NCBI RefSeq assembly: GCF_963675635.1
Contig: NZ_OY776488.1
Location: 2,872,001-2,936,000, forward strand
Direction of reading: 5' to 3'
Length of the DNA stretch: 64,000 bases
Origin: an uncultured Pseudodesulfovibrio sp.
Lineage (GTDB): Bacteria; Desulfobacterota; Desulfovibrionia; Desulfovibrionales; Desulfovibrionaceae
Positions 37,625 to 46,969 of this stretch are shown here, one piece after another. The translations under genes were made by a program, and so were the position numbers. Position 1 is the first letter of the stretch. Every line of letters starts with the position of its first letter. Under the pieces are notes generated by a model. That model made no database searches, had not been told where the DNA came from, and saw only the letters and a program-made list of their open reading frames with translations.

Positions 37625-38494
37625 TCACGGCTGTTTACGGGCAACCACAGCTAAGGACCCCCCCAGAGGGGGTCTGAGGCCCATTTTCATAATGCCACGC
37701 TCTAACCAGCATACAGATTTTAAGGTTAGGTTCACCATTCGTGGGATCATCATTTCACGTAAAGGGTCATAATCTTCAATAGCCTTTGGTGTTGTAAGCC
37801 GAGACGCATACATGAGTGGCAAAAGAAGAGAAAAGAAAGAACGGACCTCCAACACCTCTAACTGAGCTTGCCCCATTAACTGAATTAACCGTTTACTGTT
37901 GTAGCGTCTACGATGACAAGCATACTCATCCATACTACTCCACAGCCATTCATGCTGTGGGACAGTAAGAATAACGCATCCCCCTAGTTTAACGGACTTC
38001 GCCAGCATCCTCACGGCCTCAGCATCGTTGTCTAAGTGTTCGATTACATCGAAAGCGGCAACAATGTTAAACTCATTTTCATACGGCAAATCATGTATGT
38101 CAGCCTGTACCACTTCTGCCTGCGGCACTTTAATTTTCACAAGCTCAAGGGCATTTGTGTATAGTTCGACAGCAGTTAGTTTCATCCGAGGGAACTTGGC
38201 TCCTAAAGCCCACAGTACCCCACCGGTTCCACATCCAACCTCACAAAACGTGTGTGGATCAGGGGAAAATTTCTGTATCATTTCGGCAATAATACTATTT
38301 CGATGTTGAAACCAAAAATGGTCTTTTTCAATCTCAAAAAGAGTATTATGGCTATCAATAGGGAAGTGGCTGCTTTCTGTCGCCAAGTCAGGAGCGAAGT
38401 GTGGGGTTCCATTCTGAAAATCTGGCGAAAACGTGCATTCTAAACATCTGTACTTGTCAGTAAGTACGCCCGAGCAGGAAGGACAGCGGAGCAT
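37625..38494 (-). CDS. Class I SAM-dependent methyltransferase with N-terminal zinc ribbon
   Basis: About 289 residues from MLRCPSCSGVLTDKYRCLEC; this start lies 4 nt after the stop of the small transporter gene, behind GGGACGG. The N-terminus is a two-CxxC zinc ribbon. The methyltransferase core has EVGCGTGGVLWALG (SAM site), AFDVIEHLDND and a C-terminal hydrophobic stretch near LPLMYASRL. It probably methylates a glycan or lipid-linked sugar. AT-rich relative to flanking host genes. Confidence 0.83.
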   Translation of the reverse strand: MLRCPSCSGVLTDKYRCLECTFSPDFQNGTPHFAPDLATESSHFPIDSHNTLFEIEKDHFWFQHRNSIIAEMIQKFSPDPHTFCEVGCGTGGVLWALGAKFPRMKLTAVELYTNALELVKIKVPQAEVVQADIHDLPYENEFNIVAAFDVIEHLDNDAEAVRMLAKSVKLGGCVILTVPQHEWLWSSMDEYACHRRRYNSKRLIQLMGQAQLEVLEVRSFFSLLLPLMYASRLTTPKAIEDYDPLREMMIPRMVNLTLKSVCWLERGIMKMGLRPPLGGSLAVVARKQP

Positions 38495-38498
38495 GTCT

Positions 38499-38879
38499 TT
38501 ACCGTCCCAATGTGCTGACAATAAGTCCAATAACGATGAGACATAAGCCAATCATATTAAAAAACGATAAGCTCTCATTGAATAAAAATGTACTCAAGAC
38601 GACTACTGCAACGATGGTGGAACAGATAAACAAAGGATAAAGATGCGACAGGTCGTGTTTTGAAATAACGGCCATCCAAATCAGACCCGCCATAAAAGCT
38701 GCTACGATAGAGGAGAGTGCGAGGGGCTGTATAAGTTGGCTGACTAAAAACAACAACTTGGCTCCCACCTTACTTGGTATCTCAAGGCCCGTCATATGCT
38801 TTTTCATCGCCAGTTGAGCATAAACGGTCAGAAGGATAGAGAAGCTGAGCAAACTATAACCTGAACTAAGAAATTTCAT
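38499..38879 (-). CDS. Small four-helix EamA/ArnE-like membrane protein
   Basis: 126 residues, four helices: YSLLSFSILLTVYAQLAMKK, PLALSSIVAAFMAGLIWMAV, LYPLFICSTIVAVVVLSTFL, FFNMIGLCLIVIGLIVSTLG. Size and the FNESLSFFNMIGLCLI closing motif match the SMR/ArnE-F-type half-transporters that flip undecaprenyl-linked sugars. It is translated just before the methyltransferase. The glycan-export role is an inference from neighbours. Confidence 0.75.
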   Translation of the reverse strand: MKFLSSGYSLLSFSILLTVYAQLAMKKHMTGLEIPSKVGAKLLFLVSQLIQPLALSSIVAAFMAGLIWMAVISKHDLSHLYPLFICSTIVAVVVLSTFLFNESLSFFNMIGLCLIVIGLIVSTLGR

Positions 38880-40280
38880 TTAATAAAACCTTCACCTTGG
38901 AAAATGTCCTGAAAAACATTTCTATAACGAGTACAAGGAGTGATCCTTTCCTCTATACTCAAAAAAATAGATGGCAATCCACCATGGAATTCCACTAATT
39001 TTTTGACAAAAACTACACACGGAATTCACTTTTGGACCTGCCAACCTGTTACACACTGTCCTACACGATATGACTTTTTACATTTTCAAGAACAAATCGA
39101 CATTACCTACGTTCCATGAATTATTATGGTAGTGGATGTAGCCAGTTCAGAATTGATTACTTTGTAATCTAAAGTTATCGATAGCGTCGTGTCCACTTCG
39201 GAAATCGCTTTTATGCTTAAATCCGTTAAACTGAAATGTCTTTTGACGATTTAACAGATAGGAATATTCTTGCTCCTCCAGATGTGGGGCAACGGGAATA
39301 GAAAGTGGAGGATCTGCGGAAAGTTATTGCCGTACATCAAATTAAATATCTCAAGAGCTTTGTGCTGGAGATCTAGTTTCAGCTCGTTGTTCATGTAAAA
39401 AGTTATTTACGAGAGGTAGAATGGATCAAGTTTTTCTACGGGATATTGTTAGGCTGCAAAAAACAGTTGTTTTCTTCAAGTAAACCCTCATGTAATTGAT
39501 GGGTGCTCTTGAGTGTTATTCTGTAAAATTTTATATAACTTAAACAAATAAACATTAATGAATTACGATCGATTTTTATGTCATAATTAAAGACCTGTCA
39601 ATTGACGGTGCTGAGCCTGTCAGTGTGGCCTTTGGAATAGGTTGTTATGGTGGAGCCTTCCGACGAAAAGGGCTTCAGATGATGTCCACGAGAAGACTTT
39701 TTGCAAAGTTCAAGGCCCAAGCTGCACTTGGTACTTAGTTCAGCGAGTTGTCCTGCAAGTAAACCTCCTCAAACAAGTTTCGGCTTGGAAGCGACAAGCT
39801 GAAGATTTTATTCTTGGAGAGGTTTCCGGCAAGGCAAAGTCTTGGCAATTAAATAGTAAAGCTGAACACAGGGAACTACACACTAAGGCCGGCTAGTTGG
39901 TATTGAGGGTGCTATCTTTAAAAGCCCTTCTCATGGAGGTAAACTGTGAACTGAGGCGAAGGAGGGCGATTAATTCCATTAATCGCATAGGATATCGTCT
40001 CAATGTGTTGTGTTAAGAATATTAAGTCTGAGGTTTTACCATTCGCCCAAGGGCGAAAGTCGAATCAATTTGGGGCTCATGCGGTTGGTTGGCGAGCAAT
40101 TTATAAGAGCTCTTCAACTCATAATTTAGTCCTTTTCTTTACTCTCAATATCCGCTAGTTACAAAGTGTTTTAAGCCAAAGTGAATAGAAAACGTATATA
40201 TATAAACATGTTGAAAGCTCACGAAGTTCTCTCAAAAAGTCCTTCTGCATCAGTAAATATAAATGCTTTGAACTGGTAAA
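38880..40280. other. AT-rich gene-poor stretch with IS remnant
   Basis: About 1.4 kb with no intact gene. Apart from the decayed IS3 orfA at about 39675-39915, nothing recognisable was found on either strand. The low GC and stop-rich frames fit decayed imported DNA. Confidence 0.6.
39675..39915 (+). pseudogene. Decayed IS3 OrfA, second copy
   Basis: Fragments such as LFAKFKAQAAL and, in another frame, KQVSAWKRQAEDFILGEVSG and KAEHRELHTKAG line up with OrfA at 36880. Several stops and frame changes break it. It shows that more than one IS of this family was present here. Confidence 0.72.
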
Positions 40281-40976
40281 ATGTCAAAAAAAATAGCCAT
40301 ATTACAATCAAACTACATACCCTGGAAAGGGTATTTTGATATGATAAACTCAGCTGACGAATTTATCATTTTTGATGAAGCCCAATATACTAAAAACGAT
40401 TGGCGCAACCGAAATCAAATTAAAACAGTAAATGGCCTTCTCTGGTTAACAATTCCAGTCCGCCGCCATAACCTGCAGCAGAAGGTTTGTGAGACAAGAA
40501 TATCCGATAAGTGCTGGCGTAAAAAACATTGGAAAACACTTCAAGGGTGCTATGCTAGGACTCCTGGATTTAAGCTCTACAAAACAATTTTCGAAGAGCT
40601 CTATATGGGGTCAGATGAAGTCCTTTTGAGTAATATCAACGTTGCTTTTATTTGTGCAATCTGTGCACTATTGGATATTAAGACAACGATTGTTCCACAA
40701 TCTGGAGTAGACTTTGGATCAGGCAAGACAGAGCGCTTGATCGAGGTTTGTAAAACAACAAATGCAGACACCTACCTCTCTGGGCCTGCCGCTAAAAACT
40801 ACTTAGACGAGGACCTTTTTGAGAAGTCTGGCATATCGCTAGAATATATGGACTATTCAGGATATGAAGAATACTCGCAACCCTATCCTCCTTTTGCGCA
40901 TAATGTAAGCATTCTGGATGTGCTGTTTAACTGCGGAAAAGATTCACCACGGTATTACAAAAAAAAGGTAGATTGA
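40281..40976 (+). CDS. WbqC family protein
   Basis: 231 residues. The start KKIAILQSNYIPWKGYFDMI and the DEAQYTKNDWRNRNQIKT stretch are the WbqC signature; the centre has the YLSGPAAKNYL motif. WbqC-like proteins are found in O-antigen loci; their enzymatic role is not settled. It heads a chain of at least seven plus-strand genes, with a stop-start overlap (TGATG) to the GT2 gene. Codon use is AT-rich. Confidence 0.88.
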   Translation: MSKKIAILQSNYIPWKGYFDMINSADEFIIFDEAQYTKNDWRNRNQIKTVNGLLWLTIPVRRHNLQQKVCETRISDKCWRKKHWKTLQGCYARTPGFKLYKTIFEELYMGSDEVLLSNINVAFICAICALLDIKTTIVPQSGVDFGSGKTERLIEVCKTTNADTYLSGPAAKNYLDEDLFEKSGISLEYMDYSGYEEYSQPYPPFAHNVSILDVLFNCGKDSPRYYKKKVD

Positions 40977-41908
40977 TGAAATTATCCATTGTTTCAACAT
41001 TATATCAATCAGCTCCATATATAAAAGAATTTGTTTCCAGAATATCAAAGTGCGCAACTGCACTTTGTGGCGAGGACTTTGAAATAATCCTCGTCAACGA
41101 CGGTAGTCCAGACAACTCGCTGGAAATAGCTCTAAAGGAGCAGCAGACTTCCAAACATATAAACGTAATCGACTTAACTAAGAATTATGGACACCATAAC
41201 GCAATTATGGCTGGGCTGAAATATACGCAAGGAGAATTTGTTTTTCTCATTGACATTGATTTGGAAGAGAAGCCTGAAGAGCTAGAACGCTTTTGGAAAA
41301 AGATAAATGAAAAGGATTCCACTTCACTTGTTGTTGGCATTCAAGAAGAGCGTCGGCAACAAGGGGTGATCAAAGATTTTATCAACAATACTTTTTACGC
41401 CTTATTTGACCACTTGACCGGGCAGCTCGTCGATAAAAACGAGATGGTAATACGCTTGATGAAACGCAAATACGTGGAGTGCTTGCTTCAATATGATGAA
41501 TATTACATATTCCTGCCTGGAATATGGAACGATGTCGGCATGCAAAAAGAGTTTCTCATCTGTGAAAAAAGTATCGACTCCCCAAGTTCTTATTCTTTGA
41601 AAAAAAAGGTTTCGATGGCTATTAACGCCATTACTTCATTTAGCAATCTGCCTCTTTATTATATATTCTTTTTCGGTTTTTTCATCCTTTGTCTCAGCAC
41701 TGGATACGGCTCATATATTTTTTTACGGAAAATACTTTTCGGGGTCGAACTTGGGTGGGCGTCACTCATTATTTCGGTTTGGTTTCTTGGCGGGGTTACA
41801 ATCGCAGCAATTGGATTGTGCGGAATCTATCTTTCAAAGATTTATTATGAAGTTAAGAAACGCCCGCGGGTATTGGTCCAACAGGAATACCTCACAAAAA
41901 AAGATTAA
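40976..41908 (+). CDS. Family 2 glycosyltransferase with C-terminal membrane helices (GtrB/DPM-like)
   Basis: About 310 residues from ATG 40976, overlapping the WbqC stop. GT2 core: LSIVSTLYQSAPYIKEFV, FEIILVNDGSPDNSLEIA, FVFLIDIDLEEKPE (DxD-like). Two C-terminal helices near YYIFFFGFFILCLS and LIISVWFLGGVTIAAIGLCG anchor it. Such enzymes transfer a sugar to polyprenyl phosphate. It would feed the flippase-like protein at 38499. Confidence 0.88.
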   Translation: MKLSIVSTLYQSAPYIKEFVSRISKCATALCGEDFEIILVNDGSPDNSLEIALKEQQTSKHINVIDLTKNYGHHNAIMAGLKYTQGEFVFLIDIDLEEKPEELERFWKKINEKDSTSLVVGIQEERRQQGVIKDFINNTFYALFDHLTGQLVDKNEMVIRLMKRKYVECLLQYDEYYIFLPGIWNDVGMQKEFLICEKSIDSPSSYSLKKKVSMAINAITSFSNLPLYYIFFFGFFILCLSTGYGSYIFLRKILFGVELGWASLIISVWFLGGVTIAAIGLCGIYLSKIYYEVKKRPRVLVQQEYLTKKD

Positions 41909-41978
41909 TATTATTAACAATAGCATGTCCCCAACACTGAGGTCATAGTCAGCAACAGTCCTTTTCAAAGGAGGGAAT

Positions 41979-42905
41979 TTGATAATACCAAACATTCAAG
42001 ACGTAAAAAATGGTTTGGAAAAATATGATTTTCCACGCGACATTATTGTGGAAGCGACGAGGCACTGTAATTTGCGGTGTATTATGTGTCCCTATCCAAT
42101 TCTGAAAAGGCCTAAGGGGGTCATGGAATTCAGTCTCTTCAAAAAGATAGTTGATGAGACAGCCCAGAAAGACACAGATACAAAGATCTGGCTAGCCATC
42201 ATGGGAGAACCTTTGCTGATTGGTGAGAAGCTCATAGAATTCATTTCATATGCGAAGCAGCAAGGCATCAAAAACGTCAATCTCAACACCAACGCAGTGT
42301 TCCTTTCCGCAGAGATGGCGCAAGGACTGATTGATTGTGGACTTGATCGCGTGATAATCAGCATTGATGGGGCTACCGAAGAGTCTTATAATAAAATCCG
42401 GCGCGGTGGTGATTTCAACAAGGTCTGCTTCAATGTTGAAAGGATGCTTGAATTGCGCGAAGCCTCGAACAGTTCCACCCCTGAAATAATCGTCCAATTC
42501 ATCGAGATGGAAGAGAACGCAGGTGAAGCAGAGACGTTTAAAGAACACTGGTTAAAACGTAACGCGGTCGTAAAAATACGACCCAAGTTGGGTTGGGGAG
42601 ACGCTGTTAACTCAGCAGTCCTTGACCAAACTGCGGAGAGTACGGAAAGATTTCCTTGCGCTTGGCTTACTCGTACAGTTTCAATTCACTGGGATGGATC
42701 GTTTGCACAATGTGACGCAGACTACGAAGGAACATATTCTCCTGGAGATTTGAATCACCAAACCATAGAGGAAGTTTGGAAGGGTGAAATAGCCAAACGC
42801 AGCGAGAAACACTGGAGCGGCGACTTTGATTTTTTGCCTTGCAAAAACTGCAAAGACTGGCTGGCAGGTCGTTCATACTTTTACTATCCAGCAAAGGACC
42901 TCTAA
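41979..42905 (+). CDS. Radical SAM protein with SPASM-like C-terminus
   Basis: About 308 residues, TTG start at 41979 with AAAGGAGGG three bases away. Radical SAM CxxxCxxC is in ATRHCNLRCIMCPYP near residue 31. The C-terminal SPASM-like cysteines are in AWLTRTVSIHWDGSFAQCDAD and LPCKNCKDW. In glycan clusters such enzymes dehydrate or epimerise sugars or modify peptides. It adjoins the methyltransferase with no gap. Substrate unknown. Confidence 0.85.
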   Translation: MIIPNIQDVKNGLEKYDFPRDIIVEATRHCNLRCIMCPYPILKRPKGVMEFSLFKKIVDETAQKDTDTKIWLAIMGEPLLIGEKLIEFISYAKQQGIKNVNLNTNAVFLSAEMAQGLIDCGLDRVIISIDGATEESYNKIRRGGDFNKVCFNVERMLELREASNSSTPEIIVQFIEMEENAGEAETFKEHWLKRNAVVKIRPKLGWGDAVNSAVLDQTAESTERFPCAWLTRTVSIHWDGSFAQCDADYEGTYSPGDLNHQTIEEVWKGEIAKRSEKHWSGDFDFLPCKNCKDWLAGRSYFYYPAKDL

Positions 42906-43742
42906 ATGACCATTTCAAGAGATGATGTTTTGAAAGCAAATGTTGAGTTGCATTCAAAATTATCAAATGTATATAAAGAAACAGAACCACACTACCGTCC
43001 AGAAAACAGAGCAAAAGTTTCTAAGACTATCAAGGACCTCTGTTCTAAAGCGGGTAATGAACGATTGCTGGATGTAGGGTGCGGCATGGGGTTCATTATT
43101 GATTTGGCAAAAGCGCATGTTAATCAGATTGATGGTATTGACATAACAGAAGCAATGCTTGGCAAAGTAGATTGCTCATCATGTAGCTGCGATATAAACG
43201 TACAAATAGCTGAGATTGAATCTGCACCGTTTGAAGATGAGTCCTTCAACCTTGTCACGGCCTACGCGGTTCTTCACCATCTGCATGAATTAAAACCAGC
43301 CTTTCAAGAAATCTATCGAGTTTTGAAACCTGGTGGAGTTTTTTATTCTGACACCGATCCGAATTATTATTTCTGGGAAGCAATGAAAAACTTGGCTCCA
43401 GATGAGGATTATTCTGCCCCTGTTCAGCGGGAAATAGATGCAGTCACGAGCAAGGATAAAGAGCTGGAAGAAAAATTTGGCGTTGACCCCATACTTTTGA
43501 ATACTGCCGAAGTATTGAAACATGATTCAGGCGGATTCAAAGCGGAAGAGTTGACGAAGGAGCTTTATGAAATCGGCTTTTCAAAAGTTGATGTGAGCTA
43601 TGAATGGTATGTGGGAGAAGCACGCGTAATCCACAGCGACGATACTGTTGAATGCGCCGCCTCAATTCGAATGATTCTAAATGAGCTTCTGCCACTGACG
43701 AAACATTTATTTAAATATCTAAAGATTGTCGCTGAAAAATGA
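42906..43742 (+). CDS. Class I SAM-dependent methyltransferase
   Basis: 278 residues, start directly after the radical SAM stop. SAM motif I LLDVGCGMGFIIDLAK near residue 54, acidic loop GIDITEAML, and SFNLVTAYAVLHHLHELK. It has a Trp/Tyr-rich tail. Its stop overlaps the next start (ATGA). It probably methylates the sugar or small intermediate produced by this operon. Family assignment is firm, target is not. Confidence 0.85.
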   Translation: MTISRDDVLKANVELHSKLSNVYKETEPHYRPENRAKVSKTIKDLCSKAGNERLLDVGCGMGFIIDLAKAHVNQIDGIDITEAMLGKVDCSSCSCDINVQIAEIESAPFEDESFNLVTAYAVLHHLHELKPAFQEIYRVLKPGGVFYSDTDPNYYFWEAMKNLAPDEDYSAPVQREIDAVTSKDKELEEKFGVDPILLNTAEVLKHDSGGFKAEELTKELYEIGFSKVDVSYEWYVGEARVIHSDDTVECAASIRMILNELLPLTKHLFKYLKIVAEK

Positions 43743-44566
43743 TTACTGCCAACCATTCATTTTCCGAACTTAAACAGGCGAGCTCTTCTCATTCCGGGCC
43801 GAATATAGCATTGCTTCCAGTTGGTTGCATCGAGCAACATGGTCCTGTTTTGCCTATGGCTACAGACACCCTGATTGCTACCGGCGTATGTGAAGAACTA
43901 GCTCGGCAACTGGAACTACAAAAGACCAATGCCGTTACATACCCTGCTATCGCTTATTCTCCATCTCGAACAAATTTGTGCTATCCGTACTCCACAAGTG
44001 TCAGCGAGGATGCATTCCGGCAATACCTGAAAGATATATGTGAATCACTCCTGCTCCACCAATTTGATGCGATATTCATTGTTTGTGCTCATGGCCCAGC
44101 AGAGCCGTCTGTAACGGAAGTCGCATGCCAATTGAATTTCGCAAGTTTCAAGGGCAGAGAACAAACGGATTTCTCGCCTGTTGTTTTACTAGGCGTTTCG
44201 GAACTGACTCCCCTTTTTGCATCTACCTCCAAAAGTACTCCCGGTCGTCATGCTGACTGGAGAGAATTTCTTCTACTCTTTCACATTTTAGGCCGGAGCT
44301 ACTTCACTCAAGAGAGACTTTTGACTCTGAAAAACGTGCATGATTCATTTTTGAAGCAATCATCATGGGAGCCTTCCTATATCGGAATCCCTCTAGAATT
44401 TAGATCTATAGAAGGAGTAATTGGTTCCCCACTTCCTTTGGAAAGCGAGGAAGAGTACGAACAACTTAGTCTGTGCATCTGGGGAGAAATAATTACCCAT
44501 TATCTGTCTCGCATAGAGCAAATCCTCATAGATATTTGTATTGAGGAGTCAGGTCTTGCTACATAA
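43739..44566 (+). CDS. Creatininase family protein
   Basis: 275 residues. N-terminal metal motif LLPVGCIEQHGPVLPMATDTL (Glu, His, Asp) is present. The usual NGHGGN reads VCAHGPAEP and the HAGExET stretch reads GRHADWREF, so the remaining metal ligands are altered. Family members are amidohydrolases such as creatininase, ArfB formamidase and MftE. ATGA overlaps link it to the methyltransferase before it. A hydrolytic step on an amide in sugar synthesis is a guess. Confidence 0.83.
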   Translation: MITANHSFSELKQASSSHSGPNIALLPVGCIEQHGPVLPMATDTLIATGVCEELARQLELQKTNAVTYPAIAYSPSRTNLCYPYSTSVSEDAFRQYLKDICESLLLHQFDAIFIVCAHGPAEPSVTEVACQLNFASFKGREQTDFSPVVLLGVSELTPLFASTSKSTPGRHADWREFLLLFHILGRSYFTQERLLTLKNVHDSFLKQSSWEPSYIGIPLEFRSIEGVIGSPLPLESEEEYEQLSLCIWGEIITHYLSRIEQILIDICIEESGLAT

Positions 44567-45119
44567 AAAATTTTTGATATATGGCTCACAAGACTTTGGA
44601 CAGGTTGTAAAAAATATTGTGGCAGACACTGGTAATGAGTTTGCTGGGTATATCGACGACTTTAACAAAGGGAAAGATATTCTTGGAACGTTTGCACAAA
44701 TACAATCAAAATATGCGACAGATGAATACTGTATAGCTCTTGCAATTGGTTATAATAACCAACCCCTTCGTTTAGAAATTTTTAAAAAAATCATTGCGTC
44801 AGGATTCCAGTTGCCAGCCTTGGTACACCCGCATTCATACGTGTGTAAAACATGCACCGTCGAGGATGGAGTCATTATTATGGAAAATGCTATCATCTCA
44901 TACCGGGCAAAAATTGGGGCAACGTCTGTTCTTTGGCCTGGGTCTGTGATTAGCCACGACTCAACCATCGGTAAAAATTGTTTTATTTCTCCCAATGCGA
45001 CGATTTGCGGCTTTGCTAAAGTTGGCGACTCTTGCTTCGTTGGCGCTGGAGCCGTGGTTGTAGATCACAGAGAAATGGCACCTAATACTCGCTTGAAAGC
45101 ATTAGAAGTACACAAATAG
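44556..45119 (+). CDS. NeuD-like hexapeptide acyltransferase
   Basis: About 187 residues, TTG start at 44556 with GAGGAG seven bases upstream, overlapping the creatininase stop by 11 nt. N-terminal Rossmann-like FLIYGSQDFGQVVKNIV and a left-handed beta-helix with VEDGVIIMENAIISYRAKIG then GKNCFISPNATICG. It resembles NeuD/PglD sugar O- or N-acetyltransferases. With the aminotransferase downstream it would acylate the new amine. Confidence 0.83.
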   Translation: MLHKKFLIYGSQDFGQVVKNIVADTGNEFAGYIDDFNKGKDILGTFAQIQSKYATDEYCIALAIGYNNQPLRLEIFKKIIASGFQLPALVHPHSYVCKTCTVEDGVIIMENAIISYRAKIGATSVLWPGSVISHDSTIGKNCFISPNATICGFAKVGDSCFVGAGAVVVDHREMAPNTRLKALEVHK

Positions 45120-45186
45120 TTTTACCGACTGCATTAAAATAATTTTAGTCAAAGCGTAACAAGTTGGACTAGGAGTTTTTTAGTTA

Positions 45187-46314
45187 ATGAAAATACCTTT
45201 TAATAAACCCTTTATCGTTGGGAAAGAATTATACAACATTGCGCAGGCCGTAAGCGCAGGCAAGCTCGCCGGAGATGGTGACTTCACGCGTAAATGTAGT
45301 GAATGGCTTGAGCAAAATCTTCAAGGTTCAAAAGCTCTGTTGGTTCACTCCTGTACAGCCGCATTGGAAATGGCTGCTATTCTGGCAGGCATCCAACCGG
45401 GAGATGAAGTTATACTCCCATCATATACATTCGTTTCAACTGCAAATGCATTTGCATTACGAGGGGCTAAACTCGTCTTCGTCGATATTCGTCCAGACAC
45501 GATGAACATTGATGAAACTCAAATTGAAAAGTTTGTTACCGCTCAAACAAAGATTATTTGTCCTGTTCACTATGCTGGCGTCGCTTGTGAGATGGACGTG
45601 ATTATGGACATTGCACAACGACATGGTCTTCTTGTTGTGGAGGATGCAGCTCAAGGCGTTGGTGGAACATACAAAGGCAAGCATCTAGGTACGATAGGCC
45701 ACTTTGGGTGCTATAGCTTCCATGAAACCAAAAATGTTATTTCCGGTGAAGGCGGAGCTCTCATGATCAACGACGAGCGATTTGTTCAACGCGCGGAAAT
45801 CATTCGAGAGAAGGGGACTAACCGCAACGCCTTTTTTCGAGGTGAAGTGGATAAATATTCTTGGGTTGAAATTGGATCAAGCTATCTGGCTTCGGAACTC
45901 ACAGCTGCCTTTCTTTACGCTCAGTTGGAAGAAGCTGAATGTATTAATGACACTCGCCATTGTATTTGGAATCGTTATTATGAGGATTTGAGATCGCTTG
46001 AATCCCAGGGCTTTATTCGCCTGCCGAGTATTCCTGAAGGGTGTACGCATACAGCCCATATGTTTTATATACTGTTGAACGACCTCCAAACAAGGCAAGA
46101 TCTGATCAATCATCTGAAGTTACGAGGTATTCACTCCGTTTTTCATTATGTTCCCCTTCATTCTGCCCCAAAAGGCAGGGAACTTTCTGACTATCGCAAA
46201 TTACCAGTCACAGACGATTTGTCGGACCGATTATTACGGCTGCCATGTTATTTTGAGTTAGACGAAGAATCTCAAAAATTCGTGACATCCAGCATCTATG
46301 AATTCTTCGCTTAA
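45187..46314 (+). CDS. rffA: dTDP-4-amino-4,6-dideoxygalactose transaminase-like (RffA/WecE)
   Basis: 375 residues, matching RffA. DegT/DnrJ/EryC1 fold: LLVHSCTAALEMAAILAGI, GDEVILPSYTFVSTANAF, EDAAQGVGGTYKGKHLG and the PLP Lys in SFHETKNVISGEGG. C-terminal HMFYILLNDL and HYVPLHSAPKG are RffA-like. It converts a 4-keto-6-deoxy sugar nucleotide to a 4-amino sugar, a Fuc4N precursor. Last gene of the main island operon. Confidence 0.9.
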   Translation: MKIPFNKPFIVGKELYNIAQAVSAGKLAGDGDFTRKCSEWLEQNLQGSKALLVHSCTAALEMAAILAGIQPGDEVILPSYTFVSTANAFALRGAKLVFVDIRPDTMNIDETQIEKFVTAQTKIICPVHYAGVACEMDVIMDIAQRHGLLVVEDAAQGVGGTYKGKHLGTIGHFGCYSFHETKNVISGEGGALMINDERFVQRAEIIREKGTNRNAFFRGEVDKYSWVEIGSSYLASELTAAFLYAQLEEAECINDTRHCIWNRYYEDLRSLESQGFIRLPSIPEGCTHTAHMFYILLNDLQTRQDLINHLKLRGIHSVFHYVPLHSAPKGRELSDYRKLPVTDDLSDRLLRLPCYFELDEESQKFVTSSIYEFFA

Positions 46315-46969
46315 ATGCTAATACTTCCAATTAATAACTAGCCCCACAAGACGGATACAAATATCAAGGAGTATACAAGCGGATCCGACTGTTGGACTAC
46401 CGAGTAGTTTTTTAGGTGGGCACCTTAAGTAGTTACGAAGGTGAAGTTGGGCGAGAGGTGGATACCTCCTTTGGATTGGGTCGCGCTTGAGAGAGTGCCC
46501 CGGGATGGGCAGTCCCCCCCCCGAAAATTAGTAGTTCTGAAAAGTAGAGTCTTCGTATTCTAACGAGCGCGGATTGTGGTTGCAGATACGGGAAAGGCGG
46601 GGTAACCGCTGCCTGACTTAGAGGCATTAATGTCGTTCTAATACCTATGAGACCTCTGCCCAGTAGCCCTTTTTTGAAAAGTCACTGTTGGCAAAGATTG
46701 TTACCGTAACTTCTTCATCATAGTATAACCGTCGCGTTCTTACCATATAGGCTATTTTTTAACAGAATCACCATTTGAAAAGAGAGATATTGAGTCTTAG
46801 CTTGTGTGCGGATATATCTACACACTGAGAATTAAAAAATCATATTGATTTTAGTCTGTTTTTTAAAAATCAATAATGTTGAAAAGGATTCATGGCACCT
46901 CAGTTGCCAGCAGCATGTATGTGTCTGCTTCTCTCTGGCGCTAGATTTATTCAAAAGGAATTGTCAGAT
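46315..46969. other. Stretch without recognised gene
   Basis: About 650 nt. No convincing CDS or RNA gene. It has a nine-C run at 46514-46522 and decayed-looking sequence. The end may hold the promoter of the membrane protein at 46970. Confidence 0.5.

Noticed and set aside
41909-42905. Mycofactocin-like peptide system around the radical SAM gene
   Set aside because: No short precursor ORF was found upstream (only a 7-codon frame) and the other genes are sugar enzymes.
46514-46522. Nine-C tract as a phase-variation switch
   Set aside because: It is outside any recognisable gene or promoter.
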